Shown piece after piece: positions 36,206 through 45,174 of a stretch of 64,000 nucleotides of DNA (positions are counted from its first letter, which is position 1; each line of letters begins with the position of its first letter). This DNA comes from Streptomyces sp. ISL-10 (lineage in GTDB: Bacteria > Actinomycetota > Actinomycetes > Streptomycetales > Streptomycetaceae). The position numbers were made by a program, and so were the translations under genes. Where the stretch lies: positions 1 through 64,000 of the forward strand of contig NZ_JAGGOJ010000007.1 in NCBI RefSeq assembly GCF_018614575.1. Direction: 5' to 3'. Below the pieces are notes generated by a model. The model saw only the letters and a program-made list of their open reading frames with translations, did no database searches and had not been told where the DNA came from.

Positions 36206-37422
36206 CCACCCCCCGTACGGGCGCCGAGGAACTCGGCGATCCGGAGTCGTGTGCCACCCAGGTCGCCGAGCCCGGTGCCGTCACCCTCGTGATCCCTACC
36301 TTCAACGAGTCGGGGAACATCCGCGAACTGCTGCGCCGGCTCAGCGAGTCCGTGCCCGCCCGGCTTCCCTGCGAGGTCGTCTTCGTCGACGACTCCACCG
36401 ACGACACCCCTGACGTGATCCGCAGTGCCGCGCAGGACTGCCCCTTCCCGGTCTCGGTACTGCACCGCGGCGAGGCGGTCGGCGGGCTCGGCGGAGCTGT
36501 CGTGGAGGGCATGAAGCAGGCGGGCTCCGACTGGATCGTCGTCATGGACGCCGATCTCCAGCATCCTCCCGCGCTCGTGCCGGAGTTGGTGGCGGCAGGG
36601 GAGCGCGCATCGGCGGACCTCGTCGTGGCCAGCCGGTACATCAGGGGCGGCAGCCGGGAAGGCCTCGCCGGCGGCTACCGCATCGCCGTCTCCCGTGGGG
36701 CGACCTGGCTGACCAAAGCCCTCTTCCCGCGTCGGCTGCGTGGTGTCAGCGACCCGATGAGCGGGTTCTTCGCCATCCGTCGCAGTGTGGTCACCGCCGA
36801 CGTGCTGCGGCCGCTCGGCTACAAAATCCTGCTGGAGCTGGCGGTGCGCTGCCGCCCGGAGACGGTCGCGGAGGTTCCGTTCGTCTTCCAGGACCGGTTC
36901 GCGGGGGAGTCCAAGTCGACGGCCCGGGAAGGGATGCGGTTCCTCGGGCATCTCGCGGGGCTGCGCACGGCCTCGCCGGTGGCGCGGATGATCGGGTTCG
37001 GCCTGATCGGGCTCACCGGTTTCGTGCCGAACCTCGCGGGGCTGCATCTGCTGACCGCCGCCGGGATGCACTACCTGCCGGCCGAGATCGTGGCCAACCA
37101 GTTCGGTGTCGTGTGGAACTTCCTCCTCATCGAAGTGCTGCTCTTCCGCGACCGCCGCCGCCACCGGCACTGGGCGGACCGGGTGGGCCGGTTCGCGCTG
37201 CTGGCCAACGCCGATCTGCTGCTGCGCATCCCGCTCATCGCGCTGTTCGTGGGCCGGCTGGGGATGGCGGTGCTGCCCGCGACGGCGCTGGCGCTGCTGA
37301 CCACGTTCGTGCTGCGGTTCGCGGCGACGGAGGCGCTGGTCTACCTGCCGGGCAGAGGAAGCGCGCCGCGCGCCCGCCGGGCCGGAGCGCGTGCCGTCGC
37401 CGAGGAACGTGTCAGCCCCTGA
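36202..37422 (+). CDS. Polyprenyl-phosphate glycosyltransferase fused to GtrA-like membrane domain
   Basis: The 406 residues comprise a GT2 domain of dolichyl-phosphate-mannose-synthase type (~25-250; LVIPTFNESGNIRELLRRL, VVMDADLQHPP, DPMSGFFAIRR) and a GtrA-like domain of four helices (~265-385; NQFGVVWNFLLIE). The GT part would load a sugar on polyprenyl phosphate and the GtrA part help flip it. This fits donor supply for the ArnT-like protein encoded just before. Start GTG 36202 overlaps the upstream stop. Confidence 0.88.
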   Translation: MTTPRTGAEELGDPESCATQVAEPGAVTLVIPTFNESGNIRELLRRLSESVPARLPCEVVFVDDSTDDTPDVIRSAAQDCPFPVSVLHRGEAVGGLGGAVVEGMKQAGSDWIVVMDADLQHPPALVPELVAAGERASADLVVASRYIRGGSREGLAGGYRIAVSRGATWLTKALFPRRLRGVSDPMSGFFAIRRSVVTADVLRPLGYKILLELAVRCRPETVAEVPFVFQDRFAGESKSTAREGMRFLGHLAGLRTASPVARMIGFGLIGLTGFVPNLAGLHLLTAAGMHYLPAEIVANQFGVVWNFLLIEVLLFRDRRRHRHWADRVGRFALLANADLLLRIPLIALFVGRLGMAVLPATALALLTTFVLRFAATEALVYLPGRGSAPRARRAGARAVAEERVSP

Positions 37423-37576
37423 GCCGCCGGGCCGGGCCCGGGGCCCCGGGGTCCAGCAGGACCCGCCCGTACAGCCCGCCCCGTACCGCCCTGCGCCGTA
37501 CAGCCCGGCGCCGTAAGGACGTTCACCAGCCATCACCTGGTGAGTCGCACGAAGCGAGCGCACGAAGGGAACCGCC

Positions 37577-40021
37577 ATGTCTCCACCCATCCGTCCGCAC
37601 CCGCCCCGGGGCACCCGCAGCAGACGCCGTACCGCGCTGCTCGCGGTCGGCGTCATGACCACGGCGCTGCTGGTCTCCGCGCCGCAGGCCGCACAGGCAG
37701 GCCCGCCCAACCTGATCTCCAACCCCGGTTTCGAGACCGCCGGTACCGGGGACATGCCGGCCTGCTGGTCCAGGTCCGGGTGGGGCGACAACGACTTCAC
37801 CTTCGAGACCGTCGCCGACGCCCACTCCGGTTCCACGGCGATGAAGGTCTCGCTCACGCGCCGGGTCGACGGCGACCGCAAGGCGCTGATCACCGAGAAC
37901 ACGGCCTGCGCCCCGACCGTGACGCCGGAGCGGCAGTACGACCTCTCCCTCTGGTACAAGTCCACGACCCCCGATACGGCCATCACTCTCTTCCGGCGCG
38001 ACACCACAGCCGGCTGGCAGTACTGGACGGACCTCAAGTCCCTCGACATGAGCGCCGGTTACCAGCGCGCCGAGGTCCGTACCCCTGCCGTCCCGCCCGG
38101 CACCGACAAGATCGCGTGGGGTGTGTCGGTGTACGGCACCGGCTCGGTCACCACCGACGACTACACCATGGAGGAGGTGTCCGCCCCCGCTCCCGAACCG
38201 CAGTGCACGGGCACGCCCGAGGAGTGCGCCAAGGGTCGCTGGGACGTCCTGCCGGTGCAGAATCCGGTGCGCTCGATGCACTCGGTGGTGATGCACAACG
38301 GCAAGGTGCTGGTGATCGCTGGCTCGGGCAACGACCCGGCGCAGTTCGCGGCGGGCACGTTCACCTCGGCGGTGTACGACCCGGCGAAGGGCACGTTCCG
38401 TACGATCCCGACGCCGGTCGACATGTTCTGCTCGGGCCATGTGCAGCTCCAGGACGGCAAGATCCTGATCATGAGCGGCACCAAGGGCTATCCGTCGCAG
38501 GACGGTTCGATCGGTTACCAGGGACTGAAGGACTCCTTCGTCTTCGACCCGCGGACCGAGACCTACACCCGCACGAACGACATGCACGACGGCCACTGGT
38601 ACCCGTCGGCGACCATCCTCGGCAACGGTGACGTCATCTCCTTCGGCGGTCTGAAGGAGGACTCCACCGGCAATGTGACCGCGGAGAAGTTCTCCGCCGC
38701 GCAGAACAAGTGGCTGCCCGTCAACGAGGTCAACCAGACCTGGTCGTACTGGGGTCTGTACCCGTCGATGATCCTGATGCAGGACGGCCGGCTCTTCTAC
38801 TCCGGCAGCCACACGTTCGGCAACGGCACCCCGGGCACGGGCGCGTCCATCTACGACTCCACCGCCAACACGATCACCGACGTCCCCGGCCTGCAGGCCA
38901 AGGACGAGCGCGACGAGTCGGCGAGCGTCCTGCTGCCGCCCGCGCAGGACCAGCGGGTGCTGACCATCGGCGGCGGCAACAACGAGAGCAACCCGGCCGC
39001 CAACCGCTACACGGACATCATCGACCTCAAGCAGCCGGACCCCGCCTATGTGCACGGCCCTTTGCTGCCGCAGGGCGAGGTCGACCAGGGGCAGGGCCGC
39101 CGTCCGCAGACCGGCGCGGAGGGCAAGATGTACGTGTCCGCGGTGCTGCTTCCGGACGGCAAGGTCTTCGAGACCGGCGGCGCGCTGCACGACCGGGCCG
39201 ACCCGGTGTACGAGGCGTCCTTCTTCGACCCGGTGACCAACACCTACGAGGCGGGGCTCGCGACGGACCCGATCCCGCGCGGCTACCACTCCTCGTCGTT
39301 CTTGCTGCCGGACGGGCGGGTGATGTCGGTCGGCGACAACCCGGGCAACGGCACGTACAACCACAACGTGTCGATCTACACGCCGCCGTATCTGCTCAAA
39401 GGCGCGCGCCCGCAGATCACCTCGGTGATCGACGGGGAGTGGACGTACGGCGACACGCAGCGGATCACGGTCGACCGGCCGATCGCCAAGGCGGAGCTGA
39501 TCCGCCCGGCGGCTGTGACGCATTCCTCCGACCCGAACCAGCGGTTCGTGGACCTGCCGATGACGGTCGACGGCAACAACGTGGACCTCAATGTCACCAG
39601 CAACCCGAACCTGGCGCCGCCGGGCTGGTACATGCTCTTCGCGGTCGACGTGAACGGCGTGCCGTCGGTGGCGAAGTGGGTGCGCCTCGGGGGTCCGGCG
39701 GCGACGGCCGCGGACGCGCCCTCGGCGCATGTGCACTCCTTCGCCGACGATCCGGCCAAGCAGCCGAAGAAGCCGCTGAAGAAGCGGAGTTCGGCGCCGG
39801 TGAGTCCGCAGATCGCCGGATGCGACCGCCACTACGGGAACGCGGGCGTGTGCGTGCCGACCGTCTTCCCGAAGACGGTGAAGCGGACGACGGCGGCTCG
39901 ATGCGAGTGGCTGAGGGCGCACGACTACGGCCGGTTGAAGGTGAACGGCGGGGACGACCCGTTGCGCCTGGACCCCAACCGCGACGGAATGGCGTGCGCG
40001 AAGGGTGACGTGAGGCGGTAG
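37577..40021 (+). CDS. Secreted galactose-oxidase-like copper radical oxidase
   Basis: Predicted extracellular enzyme oxidising a sugar alcohol to aldehyde while making hydrogen peroxide, like Streptomyces GlxA. In its 814 residues, a signal peptide ends near QAAQA, and residues ~45-200 are a carbohydrate-binding-like beta domain. The Kelch propeller and DUF1929-type C-terminal domain follow. Copper and radical residues appear kept: C285 (MFCSGH) and Y342 (HWYPSAT) for the Tyr-Cys crosslink, Y570-H571 (GYHSSSF) and H649 (THSSDPNQR). The last ~70 residues add two cysteines and DPNRDGMAC, an excalibur-like motif. AAGGGA precedes ATG 37577. Confidence 0.85.
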   Translation: MSPPIRPHPPRGTRSRRRTALLAVGVMTTALLVSAPQAAQAGPPNLISNPGFETAGTGDMPACWSRSGWGDNDFTFETVADAHSGSTAMKVSLTRRVDGDRKALITENTACAPTVTPERQYDLSLWYKSTTPDTAITLFRRDTTAGWQYWTDLKSLDMSAGYQRAEVRTPAVPPGTDKIAWGVSVYGTGSVTTDDYTMEEVSAPAPEPQCTGTPEECAKGRWDVLPVQNPVRSMHSVVMHNGKVLVIAGSGNDPAQFAAGTFTSAVYDPAKGTFRTIPTPVDMFCSGHVQLQDGKILIMSGTKGYPSQDGSIGYQGLKDSFVFDPRTETYTRTNDMHDGHWYPSATILGNGDVISFGGLKEDSTGNVTAEKFSAAQNKWLPVNEVNQTWSYWGLYPSMILMQDGRLFYSGSHTFGNGTPGTGASIYDSTANTITDVPGLQAKDERDESASVLLPPAQDQRVLTIGGGNNESNPAANRYTDIIDLKQPDPAYVHGPLLPQGEVDQGQGRRPQTGAEGKMYVSAVLLPDGKVFETGGALHDRADPVYEASFFDPVTNTYEAGLATDPIPRGYHSSSFLLPDGRVMSVGDNPGNGTYNHNVSIYTPPYLLKGARPQITSVIDGEWTYGDTQRITVDRPIAKAELIRPAAVTHSSDPNQRFVDLPMTVDGNNVDLNVTSNPNLAPPGWYMLFAVDVNGVPSVAKWVRLGGPAATAADAPSAHVHSFADDPAKQPKKPLKKRSSAPVSPQIAGCDRHYGNAGVCVPTVFPKTVKRTTAARCEWLRAHDYGRLKVNGGDDPLRLDPNRDGMACAKGDVRR

Positions 40022-40037
40022 CGGGCCCGCTGCCGGA

Positions 40038-40081
40038 GTTGGTCCAGACCTCTTGACGGCAGGTCTGGACCAACTTACGTT
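40038..40081 (+). promoter_or_regulatory. DasR-like double operator overlapping the chitinase promoter
   Basis: GTTGGTCCAGACCT (40038-40051) and its exact inverted copy (40061-40074) flank TTGACG (40053-40058), which with TACGTT (40076-40081) and a 17-base spacer makes a good promoter. TGGTCCAGACCT is the element known from Streptomyces chitinase promoters and is close to the DasR site TGGTCTAGACCA. Repression by DasR relieved by glucosamine phosphates is expected from that literature. Confidence 0.8.
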
Positions 40082-40120
40082 CCCAGGCAGCGGAACCCGC
40101 ACCCGCCCGAAGGAGCCCGC

Positions 40121-41174
40121 ATGTCACTCCGGCTCGCACGTCTCCTCGCCCCCGGTCTCACGCTGCTCCTCGCCGCCGCGGCCACCACCCCGGCCCACGC
40201 CGCCCCGCCCCCCGACGACACCTGCGCGGTCAAGTCCCGGCCCGTCGGCAAGGTGTTGCAGGGCTACTGGGAGAACTGGGACGGCGCGGCCAACGGTGTG
40301 CACCCGCCGCTCGGCTGGACCCCGATCACCGACGAGCGCTTCCGTGCCCACGGCTACAACGTCCTCAACGCCGCGTTCCCCGTCATCCGCTCCGACGGGA
40401 CCGTGCTGTGGGAGGACGGCATGGACAACACGGTGAAGGTCCCGACCCCGGCCGAGATGTGCGCGGCCAAGGCGGCCGGTGCCACGATCCTGATCTCCAT
40501 CGGCGGCGCGACCGCCGGCGTCGACCTCGGCTCCGCCGCGGTCGCCGACCGGTTCGTCGAGACCATCGTGCCGATCCTCAAGGCGTAACAACTTCGACGG
40601 CATCGACATCGACATCGAGACCGGGCTCGTCGGCAGCGGGGACATCAGCCGGCCCTCGCCCTCCCAGGCGAACCTGATCCGCATCATCGACGGCGTCCTG
40701 GCCCGGATGCCGGCCGGCTTCGGCCTGACGATGGCCCCCGAGACGGCGTACGTCACCGGCGGCAGCGCCGCCTACGGCTCGATCTGGGGCGCGTATCTGC
40801 CGATCGTCAAGAAGTACGCGGACAACGGCCGCCTGTGGTGGCTCAACATGCAGTACTACAACGGCAGCATGTACGGCTGCTCCGGCGACGCGTACAACGC
40901 GGGCACCGTCGCCGGGTTCACCGCCCAGACGGACTGCCTGAACAAAGGCCTGGTGATCCAGGGCACCACGATCAGGGTCCCGTACGACAAGCAGGTCCCG
41001 GGCCTGCCGGCCCAACCGGGCGCCGGTGGCGGGTACATGGCGCCCGGCACGGTGGCGCAGGCGTGGAACCACTGCAACGGCGCGCTCAAGGGGCTGATGA
41101 CCTGGTCAGCGAACTGGGACGGGTCGAAGGACTGGACCTTCGGCGACAACGTCAAGGCGCTGCAGCGGCGCTGA
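40121..41174 (+). pseudogene. GH18 chitinase gene split by a frameshift
   Basis: Secreted chitinase (family 18) in two frames. The first, from ATG 40121 (AAGGAG five bases upstream), has a signal peptide ending THAHA-like (TPAHAAP) and a barrel start KVLQGYWENWDG, and stops at 40586-40588 after VETIVPILKA. The second frame continues at once as NFDGIDIDIETG, the catalytic DxxDxDxE motif, through LTMAPETAYV to LMTWSANWDGSK and a stop at 41172-41174. Restoring two bases in the AAC run near 40588 would give one protein of about 351 residues. It is either a true lesion or a sequencing error. Confidence 0.85.
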
Positions 41175-41206
41175 GGCCCGGCCTGCTGTCGGAGGCCAGG
41201 ACTTCC

Positions 41207-41875
41207 CTAGAGGCGCAGGCCGCCCTCAAGCACGTCCATCGTGCGGTCGACGAGCACGGCCAGGTCGTCCTTCTGGCCACGCTCGGCCCAGTGCAGCATC
41301 GCCTCGCGCAGCGCACCCATCACCGCCGCGGTGAAGATCCGCACCTCCAGGTCGTCCGGCGCACGCCCGGCCCGCGCGGCGATCGGCGCGGCGAGCGCCT
41401 GGGAGGTCTCGGCCATCGTCGCGGTGATCCGGGCGCGCAGCGCCGGGACCTCGGACATGAGCCGGGTCCGCAGGCGCAGTTCCCCGGGCTCCTGCTCGGC
41501 GACCGAGGCGACCGCCTCGGTGAGGACGGCCCGCAGGGAGGCGAGGGGCGGCTCGCCAGCGGGCCGGGCGTTCAGCGCGGCCACCATCGCCGCGTCGTGT
41601 TCGTCGGTGAGGACGATGTCTTCCTTGGCGGGGAAGTAGCGGAAGACGGTGGAGGGCGACACCTCGGCGGCCGCGGCGATCTGCTCGACGGTGGTCGCGT
41701 CGTAGCCCTGCTCGGCGATCAACCGGTAGGCGGCCGTACGGATCGCGATTCGGGTCTTGATCTTCTTGCGCTCCCGCAGCCCGGGACGCGGCCGGTCCTC
41801 GGCGACACCGTCGCGCGAGGCGGCCCGCGGCGAGGTGCGCGCGGTGGTGCGTGTGCTGGCGGCCATGACTCTCAT
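41207..41875 (-). CDS. TetR-family transcriptional regulator
   Basis: The 222-residue protein has an Arg/Thr/Ser-rich start, then helix-turn-helix ~38-85 (TTVEQIAAAAEVSPSTVFRY) and FPAKEDIVL. The ligand-binding part is of the AcrR type. Start may be ATG 41875 or 41866. The next gene on the same strand (hemolysin III) begins 110 bases upstream. A palindrome in front of that gene at 42675-42692 is a possible target site. Confidence 0.87.
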   Translation of the reverse strand: MRVMAASTRTTARTSPRAASRDGVAEDRPRPGLRERKKIKTRIAIRTAAYRLIAEQGYDATTVEQIAAAAEVSPSTVFRYFPAKEDIVLTDEHDAAMVAALNARPAGEPPLASLRAVLTEAVASVAEQEPGELRLRTRLMSEVPALRARITATMAETSQALAAPIAARAGRAPDDLEVRIFTAAVMGALREAMLHWAERGQKDDLAVLVDRTMDVLEGGLRL

Positions 41876-41984
41876 TGTCGTGCATGGGCACAGGCCGGCC
41901 GTGGGTGCGGACGGCAGCGGCGGACGGCCCGTGGCGCGGGCCAGGGCCGTCCGGTGGAGATCGCCGCCGGGGCTTTGGCGCGGG

Positions 41985-42671
41985 TCAGGAGTGCTGGTAC
42001 GCCACCAGCGAGATCCCCACGTAGTGCACGATGAACGCCGCGAGCGTGAGGGAGTGGAAGACCTCGTGGAAGCCGAACCAGCGCGGTGACGGGTTCGGCC
42101 GCTTCATCCCGTAGATCACGCCGCCCGCGCTGTAGAGCAGCCCGCCGGCGATGACCAGCACCAGGACGGCGATCCCGCCCTCGCGCAGGAAGTCGGGCAG
42201 GAAGAAGACGGCGGCCCAGCCCATCGCGATGTAGCAGGGCGTGTACAGCCAGCGCGGGGCGCCGACCCAGAACACCCGGAAGGCGATGCCCGCCAGCGCC
42301 GCCGCCCACACGGCCCACAGCAGCACCCGGCCGGTGGAGTCGGGGAGCAGGAGCAGGGTCAGCGGAGTGTAGGTGCCCGCGATGATCAGGAAGATGTTCG
42401 CGTGATCGAGCCGGCGGAGCACGGCCGTGGCCCGCGGGCCCCAGGTGCCCCGGTGGTAGAGCGCGCTGACGCCGAACAACAGGCAGGCGGTCAGGCCATA
42501 GACGGCGCAGGCGATCCGCCCGCGCGTGGAGTTCGCCAGCGCCGTGAGCACGACTCCCGAGATCAGGGCGGCCGGGAACATCCCGGCATGCAGCCAGCCG
42601 CGCAGTCTCGGCTTCACCGGCTGCGCGGCTGTCTCGGTCACTTCGGGGACGGCTGCAGTCATGCCTGGCAT
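41985..42671 (-). CDS. Hemolysin III family (YqfA/PAQR-like) membrane protein
   Basis: The 228-residue integral membrane protein has seven helices. Family motifs include the metal-site-like SALYHRGTW and RLDHANIFLIIAGTYTPL, with C-terminal FHEVFHSLTLAAFIVHY. The three histidine clusters match PAQR/hlyIII zinc-site positions. Physiological role is uncertain; named hemolysin by family only. ATG 42671 or 42662 could start it. The palindromic site at 42675-42692 nearly touches the start, so a bound protein would block it. Confidence 0.87.
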   Translation of the reverse strand: MPGMTAAVPEVTETAAQPVKPRLRGWLHAGMFPAALISGVVLTALANSTRGRIACAVYGLTACLLFGVSALYHRGTWGPRATAVLRRLDHANIFLIIAGTYTPLTLLLLPDSTGRVLLWAVWAAALAGIAFRVFWVGAPRWLYTPCYIAMGWAAVFFLPDFLREGGIAVLVLVIAGGLLYSAGGVIYGMKRPNPSPRWFGFHEVFHSLTLAAFIVHYVGISLVAYQHS

Positions 42672-42674
42672 GTT

Positions 42675-42692
42675 ACCTACGCGACCGTAGGT
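42675..42692. promoter_or_regulatory. Palindromic operator candidate at the hemolysin III start
   Basis: ACCTACG-CGAC-CGTAGGT, perfect seven-base arms, three bases from the ATG at 42671. Size and symmetry suit a TetR-family repressor. The neighbouring TetR gene is the first candidate. Confidence 0.55.
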
Positions 42693-42698
42693 GACGGG

Positions 42699-42738
42699 CG
42701 TGAGTGGCTATGCTCACGCGCGAGTGGCCATGCTCACG
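42699..42738. repeat. Two 17-bp direct repeats with internal dyads upstream of pck
   Basis: GAGTGGCTATGCTCACG (42702-42718) and GAGTGGCCATGCTCACG (42722-42738), one mismatch, exactly 20 bases apart. The first, with preceding CGT, is itself an inverted repeat CGTGAG-N8-CTCACG. The pair lies between hemolysin III and pck, 150 bases before the pck start. Confidence 0.6.
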
Positions 42739-42889
42739 TGAGGGGTCCTCTGGACATATGGGCATTCGGCATCGATGATCAGATGAGTGCGGTCGGCACC
42801 GGATGAGCGCCAGCCACAAGTAGGTCGAAGCATCCGGGTCGCAGCCCCCACGGGGCAACAACCAATGGACCCCTCACTTAGGAGCGATC

Positions 42890-44707
42890 GTGGCGCGCGA
42901 CATCGCGGCTCCCCTGCCCACCACCCACCAGGAACTGATCGCCTGGGTCGACGAGATCGCGGCGATCACGCAGCCCGACGAGATCGTCTGGTGCGACGGC
43001 TCAGAAGCCGAGTACGAGCGGCTGTGCGAGGAGCTGGTGGCCAAGGGCACCTTCCGGAAACTGGACCCGATCAAGCGCCCGAACTCGTACTACGCCGCCT
43101 CCGACCCGACCGACGTCGCACGCGTCGAGGACCGGACCTTCATCTGCTCCGAGAAGGAGGAGGACGCCGGCCCGACGAACCACTGGAAGGCCCCGGCGGA
43201 GATGAAGGAGATCTTCGCCGGAGAGAAGGGCATCTTCCGCGGCTCGATGAAGGGCCGGACGATGTACGTCGTCCCGTTCTGCATGGGCCCGCTCGGCTCG
43301 CCCCTGTCCGCGATCGGCGTCGAGATCACCGACTCCGCCTACGTCGCCGTCTCCATGCGCACCATGACCCGCATGGGACAGCCGGTCCTCGACGAGCTCG
43401 GCACCGACGGATTCTTCGTCAGGGCCGTCCACACGCTGGGTGCGCCCCTGGCCGAGGGCGAGGCCGACGTGCCGTGGCCGTGCAACTCCACCAAGTACAT
43501 CTCGCACTTCCCCGAGACCCGTGAGATCTGGTCCTACGGCTCGGGCTACGGCGGCAACGCCCTGCTCGGCAAGAAGTGCTACGCCCTGCGCATCGCGTCC
43601 GTCATGGCGCGCGACGAGGGCTGGCTCGCCGAGCACATGCTGATCCTGAAGCTGACGCCGCCGCAGGGCGAGTCCAAGTACGTCGCCGCCGCGTTCCCGT
43701 CCGCCTGTGGCAAGACCAACCTCGCCATGCTGGAGCCCACGATCTCCGGCTGGACCGTCGAGACCATCGGTGACGACATCGCCTGGATGCGCTTCGGCGA
43801 GGACGGCCGCCTCTACGCGATCAACCCCGAGGCCGGCTTCTTCGGCGTCGCGCCCGGCACCGGCGAGCACACCAACGCCAACGCCATGAAGACCCTGTGG
43901 GGCAACGCCGTCTTCACCAACGTCGCGCTCACCGACGACAACGACATCTGGTGGGAGGGCATGACCGAGGAGTCGCCCAAGCACCTCACGGACTGGAAGG
44001 GCAACGACTGGACGCCGGACTCCGAGACTCCGGCCGCCCACCCCAACGCCCGCTTCACCGTCCCTGCCTCGCAGTGCCCGATCATCGCGCCCGAGTGGGA
44101 GGACCCGAAGGGCGTGCCGATCTCGGCGATCCTCTTCGGCGGCCGCCGCGCCTCCGCCGTTCCGCTGGTGACCGAGTCCTTCGACTGGAACCACGGCGTC
44201 TTCCTCGGCGCGAACGTCGCCTCCGAGAAGACCGCCGCCGCCGAGGGCAAGGTCGGCGAGCTGCGCCGCGACCCGTTCGCCATGCTGCCGTTCTGCGGTT
44301 ACAACATGGGCGACTACATGGCCCACTGGATCAAGGTCGGCAGGACCGCGGACCAGGCGAAGCTGCCCAAGATCTACTACGTGAACTGGTTCCGCAAGAA
44401 CGACGCGGGCAAGTTCGTGTGGCCCGGCTTCGGCGAGAACAGCCGCGTGCTGAAGTGGATCGTGGAGCGCCTGGAGGGCAAGGCCGGGGGTATCGAAACC
44501 CCGATCGGCATCCTGCCGACGCGTGACGCGCTCGACACCGACGGTCTGGACCTGCCCGAGGAAGACCTCGACTTCCTGCTCAAGGTCGACGCCGAGGTGT
44601 GGCGCGAGGAGGCCGCCCTGGTCCCCGAGCACCTCAACACCTTCGGCGACCACACGCCCAAGGAGCTGTGGGACGAGTACCGCGCGCTGGTCGCCCGCCT
44701 CGGCTGA
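42890..44707 (+). CDS. pck: Phosphoenolpyruvate carboxykinase (GTP)
   Basis: Converts oxaloacetate plus GTP to PEP and carbon dioxide, the entry to gluconeogenesis. The 605-residue length is typical of the GTP class. Visible motifs are the P-loop-like [12 protein letters not shown], the kinase loop with GDDIAWM, and [17 protein letters not shown] lies five bases before the GTG at 42890. A strong terminator follows at 44794-44827. The upstream 17-bp repeats are candidate regulator sites. Confidence 0.96.
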   Translation: MARDIAAPLPTTHQELIAWVDEIAAITQPDEIVWCDGSEAEYERLCEELVAKGTFRKLDPIKRPNSYYAASDPTDVARVEDRTFICSEKEEDAGPTNHWKAPAEMKEIFAGEKGIFRGSMKGRTMYVVPFCMGPLGSPLSAIGVEITDSAYVAVSMRTMTRMGQPVLDELGTDGFFVRAVHTLGAPLAEGEADVPWPCNSTKYISHFPETREIWSYGSGYGGNALLGKKCYALRIASVMARDEGWLAEHMLILKLTPPQGESKYVAAAFPSACGKTNLAMLEPTISGWTVETIGDDIAWMRFGEDGRLYAINPEAGFFGVAPGTGEHTNANAMKTLWGNAVFTNVALTDDNDIWWEGMTEESPKHLTDWKGNDWTPDSETPAAHPNARFTVPASQCPIIAPEWEDPKGVPISAILFGGRRASAVPLVTESFDWNHGVFLGANVASEKTAAAEGKVGELRRDPFAMLPFCGYNMGDYMAHWIKVGRTADQAKLPKIYYVNWFRKNDAGKFVWPGFGENSRVLKWIVERLEGKAGGIETPIGILPTRDALDTDGLDLPEEDLDFLLKVDAEVWREEAALVPEHLNTFGDHTPKELWDEYRALVARLG

Positions 44708-44793
44708 CCCGCCGGGCCTTCCGAGCCACGTGGCGGGGCGCCCCGACATCCGCCCTGACCAGTGGGGGTCACGAACGACCCGTCACGTGTGAA

Positions 44794-44827
44794 CGGCCCC
44801 CGGAGTCCCCTCAGACTCCGGGGGCCG
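44794..44827 (+). terminator. Terminator of pck
   Basis: Perfect 14-base arms CGGCCCCCGGAGTC and complement with loop CCCTCA, 87 bases after the stop. Confidence 0.85.
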
Positions 44828-44880
44828 AACTCTTCGCGAAATCCGGGTGTGGCGCCTTGTGTCCACAGTTCCATGGGAAC

Positions 44881-44904
44881 TTCATGTTCAACGATGAACT
44901 TGAA
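44881..44904. promoter_or_regulatory. AT-rich inverted repeat upstream of a small secreted-peptide frame
   Basis: TTCATGTTCA-ACGA-TGAACTTGAA: nine of ten positions pair. Its low GC stands out strongly here. It lies 22 bases before the TTG of the 47-codon frame, a plausible operator. Confidence 0.5.
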
Positions 44905-44925
44905 CTGAGCCTGTGGGGGGCATAG

Positions 44926-45069
44926 TTGAGCACGTTTCCGTACACGGGGCGACGTCTCGCCGCCATGGTGGCGGCCACTGTCATCGGCGGTGCCGGCCTC
45001 GTCGTCGCCGACGGCGACGACCTGCACACGGGCAGCAGCGCCTCGGCGACGGTGAACGTCACGCGCTGA
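44926..45069 (+). CDS. Small secreted or membrane peptide
   Basis: Frame of 47 codons from TTG 44926 with a GGGGGG run about six bases upstream. The product begins STFPYTGRRLAAMVAATVIG, a basic start followed by a hydrophobic core like a signal peptide, with possible cleavage near VVADG. The mature part is about 20 residues, polar, ending TVNVTR. Too short for the usual gene calls; no family recognised. Real coding is suggested by signal-like pattern and G/C third positions. Confidence 0.4.
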   Translation: MSTFPYTGRRLAAMVAATVIGGAGLVVADGDDLHTGSSASATVNVTR

Positions 45070-45174
45070 GCCGCACGCACAGGTGCCGTGTCCGGACTCT
45101 CCCGGACACGGCACGTACTGCGGTGATGGGTGGCACCCGGTCCGCGCGCCTCCCCGGCCGCGGACCGGGGCCGC

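Noticed and set aside
40707..41174. A separate chitinase-like gene starting at ATG 40707
   Set aside because: The frame is coding already from about 40588 with the DGIDIDIE motif; 40707 is just the first ATG of the second half of one split gene.
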